From the NCBI GenBank assembly GCA_036522155.1, contig DATDGI010000243.1, positions 1 to 8,685 on the forward strand: a stretch of DNA of 8,685 nt, written 5' to 3'. Source of the DNA: UBA9676 sp036522155 (GTDB taxonomy: Bacteria > Actinomycetota > Actinomycetes > Streptosporangiales > Streptosporangiaceae). Under the pieces are notes generated by a model. It was not told where the DNA came from. It did no database searches and saw only the letters and a program-made list of their open reading frames with translations. The translations under genes and the position numbers were made by a program. Shown here piece after piece: positions 1 through 7,068 of the stretch; the first letter of the stretch is position 1, and the number at the start of each line of letters is the position of its first letter.

Positions 1-2661
1 GCCGGCCTGGTCCAGTACGCCATCGACCAGGTGCTGCACCGCGAGCCGGGGGCCGGCGGGCTGCCCTCGGTGCTGGCGCGGTTCGCGGACGCCTGGGACG
101 CGCAGGCCGCGCTCGCGCTGGCGCTGCGGGCCGATGGCTCCCCGCTCGTCCTGGCCGGTTACCCAGCGGAGGCCGCGAGCCGGGCCCGGCTGGCGGCCGC
201 GATCACCGGCCAGCTGGCCGCCCATCCCGGCGCCGGCCCGGGGCTGAACCCCGGCGGGTCCTTCCAGGCCCCGCTGGCCGAGGGCGACTGGCTGGTCCCG
301 GCCAGCGCGCTGATCGCCTGGGCGGCCGGCGGCGATGGGGAACAGCGCTGCGTGCTGAGCCTGATCGGGGACCCGGCCGGCTGGGACGCCGAGACCCGGT
401 CAACCGCGCGGATGCTCGCCGCCGTGATCGCCGCCCAGGTGCGCCATGTCGGCGACGCTGCCGTCCTGCACGAGCGGGGGGCGGTCACCCGGGCGCTCGT
501 CGACGCCGCTCCCGATGCGCTGCTGGCCGTGGATGCCGCGCAGCGGGTGGTGGCGGTCAGTCCGGCCGCCGAGAAGCGCTACGGGTGGCGGCCCGCGGAA
601 CTGCTGGGCCGGGACATGCCGGGCACCCTTATCGCCGAACGGGACCGGGCCGCCTTCGTGGCCGGCCCCGGCCGCCTCGTCGCGGGCGGGCCGGGGGAGC
701 CCGCCGGGCCGGTGGAGCTGCTGGTCCGGCACGCCGACGGCCGTGAGCAGCTGGCCGAGCTGACGCTGCTCCCGCTGGTCGTCCGCGGGCAGGCGTATTT
801 CTGCATCCTGCTGCGGGACCCGGCGGCCAGCGAGCCGGCCCCACGGGAGCAGCCGGCCTCACCGGAGCGGCCGGCCCCACCGGAGCCGGCGCCCGCTGAT
901 GTGCATTTCCGGCTGCTGGCACAGCTGGCACCGGTCGGAATTGCGGAGACCGGCCCGGACGGCAGCTGCACGTTCGTCAACGAGCGCTGGTGCATGCTCA
1001 ACGGCGGTGCCCCCGCCGACTACTACGGCCGTGACTGGCTGTCCGTGGTTCACCCTGAGGACCTGGGCCGGGTCCGGCAGGAGTGGGCGCGGGCGGCCGC
1101 GGCTGGCGGCGAACTCGACACCGAGTGCCGGCTGGCGGTGGCGGACGGCCGGGAGCGGTGGGCTCACGCCACCGTGGCGGCGCTGCCGGCCAGCCAGGGC
1201 GGTAGCCCCGGGCTGGTGATCGCGCTCACCGACGTGACCACCCACAAGGCCGCCGAGCAGCAGCATGACCGGGAACTCGCCGCCGAGCAGCAGGCCCGCC
1301 GCCACCTGTCCGATCAGGCCGACCGGGTGGCCAGCCTGATCGCCATGGCCGTCCCCGCCATCGTGGTCGCCGACCAGGACGGACGCGTCAGCCAGGTCAA
1401 CGAGAGCTTCCGGGGCATGTTCGGCATCGCCGAGCCGCCCGCCGCTTTCACCTCCCTGCCCGCCGCCGGGCTGGCCCGGCGTATCGCGCCGGTGTTCGCC
1501 GACCCGGCCGGGTTCCTGGCCACCATGGACCGGCTGGCCACCGGCCGGCAGCCGGTCAGCGGTCTGGACCTGAGCTGCGCGGACGGGCGGGTACTGGGAT
1601 GCGACTACTGGCCGATGTTCATGGGCGGCTCCTACCGCGGCGACATCTGGCTGTTCTGGGACGCCACCCGGCGCAAGCGGGATGAGGAACAGCGGCAGCG
1701 CGAGCTCACCGCGGCCCGGCAGGCCCGGGAGGCGGCCGAGGCCGAACGGCGGCGGCTGGCCGAGGAGAACGCCGGGCTGCGCGAGGTCGCCGATCTCAAG
1801 TCCGAGTTCATGGCCACCGTGTCGCACGAACTGCGCGGCCCGCTCACCTCGATCGTTTCCTATACCGAACTGATCTCGGACGAGAAGGACCGGCTGTCCA
1901 CCGAGGCGGCCGCCTTCCTCGGCGTGGTCGAGCGCAGCGCCGACCAGCTCACCCGGCTGGTCGGTGATCTGCTGCTGCTCAGCCGGATCGAGTCGGGCAC
2001 CGCCCCGCTGGAGCTGGCGCCGGTCTCGGTCCGCGAGGTGGTGGCCGAGGCGGTGCGCAGCCTGGCGCCCAGTGCCGAGCGCACCGGCGTCGAACTGGAG
2101 GGCTACGCCGAGGACGGGCCACTGATCCAGGCCGACCGGGTCAGGCTGCGGCAGGTGATCGAGAACCTGCTGGGCAACGCGATCAAGTTCTCGGCGGCCG
2201 GTGATGCCGTCCGGGTCAGCGCGTCGTGGTCGGGTACCGGGTGGCGGATCGACGTCACCGATGCCGGCATGGGCATCCCCGCCGACGAGATCGACCGCAT
2301 CTTCGAGCACTTCTACCGCGCCACCAACGGCCGCCGGGCCGGCCGTCACGGATCGGGTCTCGGGCTGGCCGTTGCCAAGGCGCTGACCACGCTGCACGGC
2401 GGCCGGGTAGAGGTGGTGAGCACGGTCGATCGCGGCAGCACGTTCAGCGTCATCCTGCCCGCGCCGGCCGCGGCCGAGCCCGCCGGGCAGGCGGGCGTTC
2501 CCGGCCGGGTGGATGCTCGCGGCCCGGTGGATGCTCCGCGCCCGGTGGATGTTCCGGGCCCGCTGGGCGTTCCGGGCCCGGCGACGCCCGGCCCGGCCAC
2601 CCTGGCCGGGAATGGGAAGGCTGGCCCCGGCCTGCCGCATCCATCTGGGGATATTACATAA
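1..2661 (+). CDS. Soluble multi-PAS hybrid-type sensor histidine kinase without receiver (5' end outside window)
   Basis: Cytoplasmic sensor kinase that should autophosphorylate on histidine and pass phosphate to a receiver, most simply the one encoded next door. The frame is open to base 1. The GTG at 31 has no ribosome binding site, so the true start probably lies upstream. Residues are counted from that GTG: GAF-like region about 1-140; PAS 150-262; proline-rich linker 268-290; PAS 290-410; PAS 432-545; charged coiled coil 550-590; HisKA with H-box SHELRGPL and phosphoacceptor His599; HATPase_c with N-box ENLLGNAIKF (711-720), G1 DAGMG (744-748), F-box FEHFY and G2 GSGLGLA (774-780). All ATP-binding motifs are intact. 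No membrane segment is visible, so the signal is probably intracellular (redox, ligand, light or protein partner). The last 66 residues are a Pro/Gly/Val-rich tail with hexapeptide repeats. Gly replaces the usual Thr/Asn four residues after the His. The ligand is unknown. Confidence 0.93.
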   Translation, partial: AGLVQYAIDQVLHREPGAGGLPSVLARFADAWDAQAALALALRADGSPLVLAGYPAEAASRARLAAAITGQLAAHPGAGPGLNPGGSFQAPLAEGDWLVPASALIAWAAGGDGEQRCVLSLIGDPAGWDAETRSTARMLAAVIAAQVRHVGDAAVLHERGAVTRALVDAAPDALLAVDAAQRVVAVSPAAEKRYGWRPAELLGRDMPGTLIAERDRAAFVAGPGRLVAGGPGEPAGPVELLVRHADGREQLAELTLLPLVVRGQAYFCILLRDPAASEPAPREQPASPERPAPPEPAPADVHFRLLAQLAPVGIAETGPDGSCTFVNERWCMLNGGAPADYYGRDWLSVVHPEDLGRVRQEWARAAAAGGELDTECRLAVADGRERWAHATVAALPASQGGSPGLVIALTDVTTHKAAEQQHDRELAAEQQARRHLSDQADRVASLIAMAVPAIVVADQDGRVSQVNESFRGMFGIAEPPAAFTSLPAAGLARRIAPVFADPAGFLATMDRLATGRQPVSGLDLSCADGRVLGCDYWPMFMGGSYRGDIWLFWDATRRKRDEEQRQRELTAARQAREAAEAERRRLAEENAGLREVADLKSEFMATVSHELRGPLTSIVSYTELISDEKDRLSTEAAAFLGVVERSADQLTRLVGDLLLLSRIESGTAPLELAPVSVREVVAEAVRSLAPSAERTGVELEGYAEDGPLIQADRVRLRQVIENLLGNAIKFSAAGDAVRVSASWSGTGWRIDVTDAGMGIPADEIDRIFEHFYRATNGRRAGRHGSGLGLAVAKALTTLHGGRVEVVSTVDRGSTFSVILPAPAAAEPAGQAGVPGRVDARGPVDAPRPVDVPGPLGVPGPATPGPATLAGNGKAGPGLPHPSGDIT
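832..885 (+). repeat. Three 18-base direct repeats in kinase linker
   Basis: Three adjoining 18-base units (832-849, 850-867, 868-885) encode EPAPRE, QPASPE and RPAPPE, followed by a partial PAPAD. They form the proline-rich spacer between the first and second PAS domains. The units are in frame, so copy-number change would only lengthen or shorten the spacer. Confidence 0.7.
2485..2592 (+). repeat. Six degenerate 18-base repeats in kinase C-terminal tail
   Basis: Six in-frame 18-base units encode GQAGVP, GRVDAR, GPVDAP, RPVDVP, GPLGVP and GPATPG (residues 819-854 counted from the GTG at 31). The middle units share a CCCGGTGGATG core. They lie after the last HATPase_c motif and before the stop, so they form a flexible tail outside the catalytic fold. 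The pattern looks like slippage-generated tandem duplication. Confidence 0.75.
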
Positions 2662-2680
2662 TGTAACTGCTTCTCTACAT
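2654..2680. promoter_or_regulatory. AT-rich palindrome with a third half-site, candidate operator/promoter
   Basis: TTACAT-A-ATGTAA (2654-2666) is a perfect 13-base palindrome, and a further TACAT half-site follows at 2676-2680. It overlaps the kinase stop codon and precedes the receiver-deacetylase gene by about 65 bases. This AT-rich patch is striking in DNA this rich in GC. CATAAT at 2657-2662 matches five of six positions of a -10 box, but the best -35 candidate (CTGCCG, 2632-2637) is poor and 19 bases away. It could be an operator, a promoter, or both. The binding protein is unknown. Confidence 0.45.
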
Positions 2681-2729
2681 ACGGCGACCGGATTGCTGGC
2701 AGTCCGGGGATTCGGGGGCGTCGGGGCAT

Positions 2730-3818
2730 ATGACCACCAGTGCAGGCACCGCGGGCCGCATCCTCGTAGCCGAGGACGACGGGGTATCCGCGCTGTTCGT
2801 GACCCACGTGCTGACCAAGCGGGCCAACTTCGAGGTCGTCCACACCCCCGATCCGGCGGAGGCGCTGGAGTGGGCCAGGGCGGAGGAGTGGGACCTGGTG
2901 CTGACCGACGTGGAGATGCCCGGCATGACCGGCCTGGAGCTGCTGGAATCGCTCCGCCGGGCCTCGCCGGAGCTGCCGGTGGTGGTCATGACCGCGCACG
3001 CGTCGGTCGACTTCGCGGTGCGTGCCCTGCGCGGGCAGGCCAGTGAATTCCTGCAGAAGCCGATCCAGCCCGAGCAGCTCATCGAGACCGTGACCAAGCT
3101 CGTGGCCCAGGGGCGGGCCGACCGGGCCAAGTACGGCGTCGTGCTGGCCATCGGGTCTCACCCCGACGACGTCGAGATCGGCGCGGCCGGCACCCTGCTG
3201 GCGCACAGGAGCCGGGGTGACTCGATCAACATCCTGACCCTGTGCCGGGGGGCCCGGGGCGGGGTGCAGGACACCCGGGCCGGTGAGTCCCGGCGGGCGG
3301 CCGATGTGATCGGCGCGACCCTGTTCCTTGACGACCTGGAGGACACCAAGATCAACGAAGGCGACCCGACGATCGGGGTGATCTCACGGGTGGTGGCGGA
3401 GGTCAAGCCGACCATCATCTACACCCACTCGCTCCACGACGTGCACCAGGACCATCGCAACACGCACCGGGCGGCCATGGTCGCCGTGCGTGAGGTCGGC
3501 CGGGTCTACTGCTGGCAGTCACCGTCGGCGACGGTCGACTTCCGGCCGACCAGGTTCGTGACCATCGACGAGCATCTGGAGGGCAAGTTGGCTGCTATCG
3601 ACGCCTTCGCATCCCAGGTCGAGGTGCGCGCTTACCTCGAACCGGATCTGATCAAGTCCACCGCCCGGTACTGGTCCCGGTACGGGGACGGGCGCTATGC
3701 CGAGGCGTTCGAGCTGATCCGGGAGGCGTCCGTGCTGCCCGGCGGTGATCTGTCCGGGCACGGCGGGGCGGCCCCGCCGGTGGGCACCCCAGTGGCGGGA
3801 GCAGCCGGTGTCCGCTAA
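2730..3818 (+). CDS. Response-regulator receiver fused to PIG-L/LmbE-family zinc deacetylase
   Basis: A 362-residue two-domain cytosolic protein. Residues about 10-125 are a CheY-like receiver with acidic pair D16/D17, phosphoacceptor D60 (TDVEMPGMTG), T88 (VVMTAHAS) and K110 (LQKP), all canonical. Residues about 135-330 are a PIG-L/LmbE domain: SHPDDVEIG gives zinc ligands H144 and D147 and likely base D146, and HQDH (239-242) supplies the third ligand H242 and its partner H239. The family hydrolyses N-acetyl groups from GlcNAc-type compounds (MshB, BshB, PIG-L). There is no DNA-binding domain, signal peptide or membrane span. The ATG sits just before the first receiver strand, with only a weak G-rich ribosome site upstream. 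The gene follows a histidine kinase and overlaps the ATP-grasp gene by 11 bases. Phosphorylation probably controls deacetylase activity, which is inferred. The substrate is not known. Confidence 0.93.
   Translation: MTTSAGTAGRILVAEDDGVSALFVTHVLTKRANFEVVHTPDPAEALEWARAEEWDLVLTDVEMPGMTGLELLESLRRASPELPVVVMTAHASVDFAVRALRGQASEFLQKPIQPEQLIETVTKLVAQGRADRAKYGVVLAIGSHPDDVEIGAAGTLLAHRSRGDSINILTLCRGARGGVQDTRAGESRRAADVIGATLFLDDLEDTKINEGDPTIGVISRVVAEVKPTIIYTHSLHDVHQDHRNTHRAAMVAVREVGRVYCWQSPSATVDFRPTRFVTIDEHLEGKLAAIDAFASQVEVRAYLEPDLIKSTARYWSRYGDGRYAEAFELIREASVLPGGDLSGHGGAAPPVGTPVAGAAGVR
3797..3801 (+). promoter_or_regulatory. Ribosome binding site deciding the ATP-grasp start
   Basis: GGGAG lies six bases before the GTG at 3808, inside the end of the deacetylase gene. 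The in-frame ATG at 3745 has no comparable site and would add 21 residues with no family resemblance. This supports the GTG start and translational coupling. Confidence 0.6.
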
Positions 3819-4809
3819 CAACGGCGGCCCGCTGCGCCACGTCCGGGTGCTGGTCACCGGGGCGGGCGGGCCGGCCGCGGTCTCGGTCATGAAGTCGCTG
3901 CGCCCCGATCCCACGGTTGACCTGCTCGCGGCCGACATGGACCCATGGGCGGCTGGCCTGTACCTGGTGCCGCCGGACGCACGGACCCTGGTGCCGGCCG
4001 GGAGCGCGGCCGACTTCGTCGCCGTCACCTACACCCGGTGCACCGATCTGGGGGTCGACGTGCTGGTGCCCACGGTGGACAGCGAGCTGGAGCCGCTGGC
4101 CGGGGCGCGCGAGGAGTTCGCCCGGGCCGGGATCGAGCTGCTGCTCGCCCCCGGGCCGGCGCTGTCGGTCTGCCTGGACAAGCTGGCCCTGGCCCGGCGC
4201 TGCGCGGGGGTGGTCCGGGTGCCGCGCACCGAGATCCTGGGCGAGACCGACCCCGCCTCCTGGTCCTATCCGGTGGTGGTCAAGCCGCGCCGCGGCAGCG
4301 GGTCGCGCGACATCTCGGTGGTGGAGTCCAGCGCGGACCTGGCCCGGCTGGCGCTGGATCCCGGCTTCCTGATCCAGGAGTTCCTGCCCGGCGAGGAGTT
4401 CTCCATCGACGTTCTGGCGGACGTGAGCGGCCGGGTGATCGCATCTGTCCCGCGGGTCCGCTCCCGGGTGGATTCCGGCGTCTCGGTGGCGGGCCGCACC
4501 GTGCACGATCCCGAGCTGGAGCGGTTCGGTGCCGATGTGATGGCCGCCGCCGGGCTGACCTACATCGCCAACGTCCAGGCCCGGCGGGACACCGCGGGCC
4601 GACCGGCCCTGCTGGAGGTGAATCCGCGGGTGCCGGGCACGCTGCCACTCACCATGGCGAGCGGGATCGACATGCCGCGGATGGCCCTGGACTCGATGCG
4701 CGGCCGGCCGCTGCCCCAGCAGGCCGAGTTCGCCGAGATCGCGATGGTGCGCTTCCTCGAGGAGCGCTTCATCGAGCTGGCCGAGGTGGAGAAGGTGGCG
4801 GTCGCGTGA
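3808..4809 (+). CDS. ATP-grasp ligase, carbamoyl-phosphate-synthase-large-chain-like
   Basis: A 333-residue cytosolic enzyme of the ATP-grasp superfamily, which joins a carboxylate to an amine or other nucleophile through an acyl phosphate. Visible parts, in order: N-terminal Rossmann-like pre-ATP-grasp domain with VLVTGAGGPAA and the loop PTVDSEL; ATP-binding strand VVVKPRRGSGSRD with K159; QEFLPGEEFSIDV (190-202), the typical second nucleotide-binding segment; and the metal-binding LLEVNPR with E270 and N272. It is a single ATP-grasp unit, far shorter than CarB, so it is not a carbamoyl-phosphate synthase. The GTG start is preferred over ATG 3745 because of its ribosome site. It overlaps the deacetylase by 11 bases and the PHP gene by 4. 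Given a neighbouring amine-releasing deacetylase, ligation onto an amino sugar is plausible but inferred. It could instead use an amino-acid or peptide substrate. Confidence 0.88.
   Translation: MSANNGGPLRHVRVLVTGAGGPAAVSVMKSLRPDPTVDLLAADMDPWAAGLYLVPPDARTLVPAGSAADFVAVTYTRCTDLGVDVLVPTVDSELEPLAGAREEFARAGIELLLAPGPALSVCLDKLALARRCAGVVRVPRTEILGETDPASWSYPVVVKPRRGSGSRDISVVESSADLARLALDPGFLIQEFLPGEEFSIDVLADVSGRVIASVPRVRSRVDSGVSVAGRTVHDPELERFGADVMAAAGLTYIANVQARRDTAGRPALLEVNPRVPGTLPLTMASGIDMPRMALDSMRGRPLPQQAEFAEIAMVRFLEERFIELAEVEKVAVA
4788..4795 (+). promoter_or_regulatory. Ribosome binding site for the PHP gene
   Basis: GGAGAAGG lies ten bases before the GTG at 4806, within the last codons of the ATP-grasp gene. 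The GTGA start/stop overlap indicates coupled translation. An alternative GTG at 4812 would be two codons shorter. Confidence 0.5.
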
Positions 4810-5549
4810 GCGTGGACGTCAGGCTGGATGAGGACTATCACGTCCATTCGGTGTTCTCCGATGACGCGGTCAGCACCCTGGCGGAGAACGTGCAGGCGGC
4901 CAGGGAGCGGGGCCTGCGCACGGTCTGCCTGGCCGAGCATGTCCGGCGGGACACCGCTACGGTGGGCGACTTCCTCGCCGCGGTCGCCGACCTGCCGCCG
5001 GAACCGGGCCTGCGCGTGCTGACCGGGGTCGAGGCGAAAATCCTCGACCACCGGGGGACGCTCGATGTGCCGGATCTGCCCGCCGGGCTGGATCTGGTCC
5101 TGATTGCCGACCATCAGTTCCCCGGCCCGGACGGCCCGCTGCATCCCAATCAGGTGCGCACCGCCCTGGCCGAAGGTGAGCTGGCGGCCGCGGACGCGGT
5201 GGAGTCGCTGGTGGAGTCCACCGCGGCCGCGCTGGGCCAGGCCGACCGGCCACTGCTGGTCCACCTGTTCAGCGTGCTGCCCAAGGTGGGCCTGGCCGAG
5301 TATGAGGTACCGGACCGCCTGCTCGGCATGCTGGCCGGCCGGGCCCGCCAGGCCGGCGCGATGGTCGAGGTCAACGAGAAGTGGGCCTGCCCGTCGGCCC
5401 GCGCGCTGCGCGCGTTCGCGGACGCTGGGGTGCCGATCGTGGCGAGCACGGACAGCCACCACTGCGCCAGCGTCGGCGTGTATGACCGCGTCCGGCAGAT
5501 CACGGGTGATGCCGCGGCCGCTGCGGAGCCGCCATGGGCATCCTGCTGA
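4806..5549 (+). CDS. PHP-domain metallohydrolase (histidinol-phosphatase-like)
   Basis: A 247-residue single-domain PHP protein, close to the usual length of HisK-type histidinol-phosphate phosphatases and related phosphoesterases. The trinuclear metal site looks complete: HVHSVFSDD (H12, H14, D19), LAEH (H45), GVEAKI (E76), ADHQF (H103), LVHLF (H153) and STDSHH (D216, H218). It has no polymerase or DNA-binding parts and no signal peptide, so it should act in the cytosol on a phosphorylated small molecule or on another hydrolysable bond. It is translationally coupled on both sides: its GTG overlaps the ATP-grasp stop by 4 bases, and the glycosyltransferase start lies 16 bases inside its end. 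No histidine-biosynthesis gene is nearby, so a role in this pathway is more likely than histidinol phosphatase. The substrate is unknown. Confidence 0.88.
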   Translation: MSVDVRLDEDYHVHSVFSDDAVSTLAENVQAARERGLRTVCLAEHVRRDTATVGDFLAAVADLPPEPGLRVLTGVEAKILDHRGTLDVPDLPAGLDLVLIADHQFPGPDGPLHPNQVRTALAEGELAAADAVESLVESTAAALGQADRPLLVHLFSVLPKVGLAEYEVPDRLLGMLAGRARQAGAMVEVNEKWACPSARALRAFADAGVPIVASTDSHHCASVGVYDRVRQITGDAAAAAEPPWASC

Positions 5550-7039
5550 CGCTGGCCAGCTGGCTGCTGATCGCGGTGGTGCTGGCCGGGGCCTTGCCGC
5601 TGATCGCTGCCGCCTACGAGTACGCGGCCGTGCCGGTGCACAGCGTGCGCAACCACTACCGCCAGGCCGCGCCCAGGTTCCCCCGGACCGCGGTGGTGAT
5701 CGCGGCGTGGAACGAGGAAGCCGTGATCGGGACCACGGTCGAGCGGTTCATGAAGCTGGAGTACCCGCGCGCCTCGCTGCGCGTGATCGTGGTCGACGAC
5801 GCCAGCACCGACCGGACCCCGGACGTGCTGCAGGCCAAGGCGGAACAGTATCCGGGCCGGGTGTTCCACCTGCGCCGGGAACGCGGGGGAGAGGGAAAAG
5901 CGGCCGCGCTCAACCACGGGCTGGAGTTCATTCTGTCCGACGACTGGGCGGAAGCGGTGCTGATCGGGGACGCCGACCCGATCTACGAACCGCGCGCCCT
6001 GCGTGAGCTGGCCATGCACCTGGCCGACCCGGCGGTGGGCGCGGTCACCGCGTACATCAAGGAGGGCAGCCGCGGCAAGCAGGCCAACTTCCTGACCAAG
6101 TTCATCGCCTACGAGTACGTCACCGGCCAGGCCGCCGCCCGGCGCAGCCAGAACGTGCTGGGCTTCATGCAGTGCCTGGCGGGCGGGGCGCAGATGCACT
6201 CGCGGGAGAACATCGAGGCCCTCGGCGGGCGGATCGACAACAGCACCCTGGCCGAGGACACCATCACCACCTTCGAGACGCAGCTACGGGGCCGCAAGAC
6301 ACTGTTCGAGCCGCACGCCGTGGTGTGGGCGGAGGAGCCCGGCAGCATCCGCGCGCTGTGGAAGCAGCGCCTGCGCTGGGCCCGCGGCAACGTCCAGCTG
6401 ACCCGCCGCTACCGCTACCTGTGGTTCCGCCGCCAGCCGGGCAACCGGCTGGGCGGGCCGACGTTCGGGCTGCTCTGGTTCAGCCTGCTGCTCCAGCCGT
6501 TCTTCATGATCGGCGGCAGCGTGTCCCTGCTGGTGCTCTACTACTTCGTGAACACCGGGCTCGCCTGGCGCGCGTTCGGCATCCTGTGGCTGGCGAACGC
6601 CATGTGCTACCTCTACTGCACGGCGTACACGCTGCTCATCGACACCGAGGTGGCCCGCTGCGCCTGGGTGCAGGCGATCATGTTCGCGGGCGTGGTCAAC
6701 CTGACCGTGATGGCGGCCGCGGTGGTGACCGGGCCCATGCACGCGCTGGCGGTCACGCTGGCGGGCGCCGTCGGCCTGACCATCACCAAGAGCTGGGTCA
6801 TTGGCTCGGTGATCTTCCTTTACGTCTGGCAGGCAGGTTCCATGGCCGTGGCCATGCTGGCCATGTTCGCTGAGGGGCGGCGCGGCGGCTGGCTGCTGAG
6901 CCGGATGCTGCTCTACATCTCCGGGTACGGGGCGCTGATGTGCGCGGTCACGCTGGGCTCGTACGTCAAGGAACTCACCGGAGCCGAGGCCCGCTGGGAC
7001 AAGACCGAGAAGACCGGCAAGGTCGAGGCGTCGGTATGA
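5534..7039 (+). CDS. Membrane family 2 glycosyltransferase, processive polysaccharide-synthase type
   Basis: A 501-residue inner-membrane enzyme with the layout of NodC/PgaC/hyaluronan-synthase-like GT2 proteins: one N-terminal span (about 3-27), a cytosolic GT-A domain, then about five spans (311-338, 346-369, 378-399, 422-446, 454-476) and a short charged tail. Catalytic motifs are all visible: IAAWNEE (56-62), VVDDAST with D88/D89 for the nucleotide, DAD (146-148) for the metal, LAEDT with E241/D242 as catalytic acid/base region, and QRLRW (278-282), the marker of processive enzymes. It should transfer sugars from a UDP- or similar donor to a growing chain or lipid acceptor and may help move it across the membrane. 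The ATG has GGAG five bases upstream and overlaps the PHP gene by 16 bases. Donor sugar and product cannot be read from sequence. No polysaccharide export partner is in the window. Confidence 0.92.
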   Translation: MGILLTLASWLLIAVVLAGALPLIAAAYEYAAVPVHSVRNHYRQAAPRFPRTAVVIAAWNEEAVIGTTVERFMKLEYPRASLRVIVVDDASTDRTPDVLQAKAEQYPGRVFHLRRERGGEGKAAALNHGLEFILSDDWAEAVLIGDADPIYEPRALRELAMHLADPAVGAVTAYIKEGSRGKQANFLTKFIAYEYVTGQAAARRSQNVLGFMQCLAGGAQMHSRENIEALGGRIDNSTLAEDTITTFETQLRGRKTLFEPHAVVWAEEPGSIRALWKQRLRWARGNVQLTRRYRYLWFRRQPGNRLGGPTFGLLWFSLLLQPFFMIGGSVSLLVLYYFVNTGLAWRAFGILWLANAMCYLYCTAYTLLIDTEVARCAWVQAIMFAGVVNLTVMAAAVVTGPMHALAVTLAGAVGLTITKSWVIGSVIFLYVWQAGSMAVAMLAMFAEGRRGGWLLSRMLLYISGYGALMCAVTLGSYVKELTGAEARWDKTEKTGKVEASV

Positions 7040-7054
7040 GCCACCTCAGGCCCG

Positions 7055-7068
7055 AGTCATATGTGACT
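7055..7068. promoter_or_regulatory. Inverted repeat over the -35 region, candidate operator
   Basis: AGTCA-TATG-TGACT is a perfect five-base inverted repeat with a four-base spacer. Its right arm coincides with the putative -35 box of the DUF397 promoter, a position where a bound protein would block or alter transcription. The regulator is not identified. Confidence 0.4.

Noticed and set aside
859..2640. 593-codon open frame on the minus strand
   Set aside because: It lies wholly antisense to the kinase catalytic and PAS regions, has low-complexity G/R/P/A-rich sequence and shows no recognisable motif. Such frames are expected opposite GC-rich genes with strong codon bias.
2346..3206. 286-codon minus-strand frame spanning the kinase end and receiver
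   Set aside because: It is antisense to two well-supported genes, crosses their boundary and has no domain signature.
3745..3807. Longer ATG start for the ATP-grasp gene
   Set aside because: It would overlap the deacetylase by 74 bases, has no ribosome site and adds an unrelated Arg/Trp/Pro-rich leader. GTG 3808 has GGGAG at proper spacing just before the Rossmann-like strand.
3808..4809. Assignment as carbamoyl-phosphate synthase large chain or as a Ter-system ATP-grasp
   Set aside because: At 333 residues it has only one ATP-grasp unit, and there are no pyrimidine/arginine genes and no TerD-like, PELOTA, phosphoribosyltransferase or HAD neighbours.
5150..6199. 349-codon minus-strand frame opposite the PHP and glycosyltransferase genes
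   Set aside because: It is a coding shadow: it covers the junction of two genes whose metal and catalytic motifs are intact on the plus strand.
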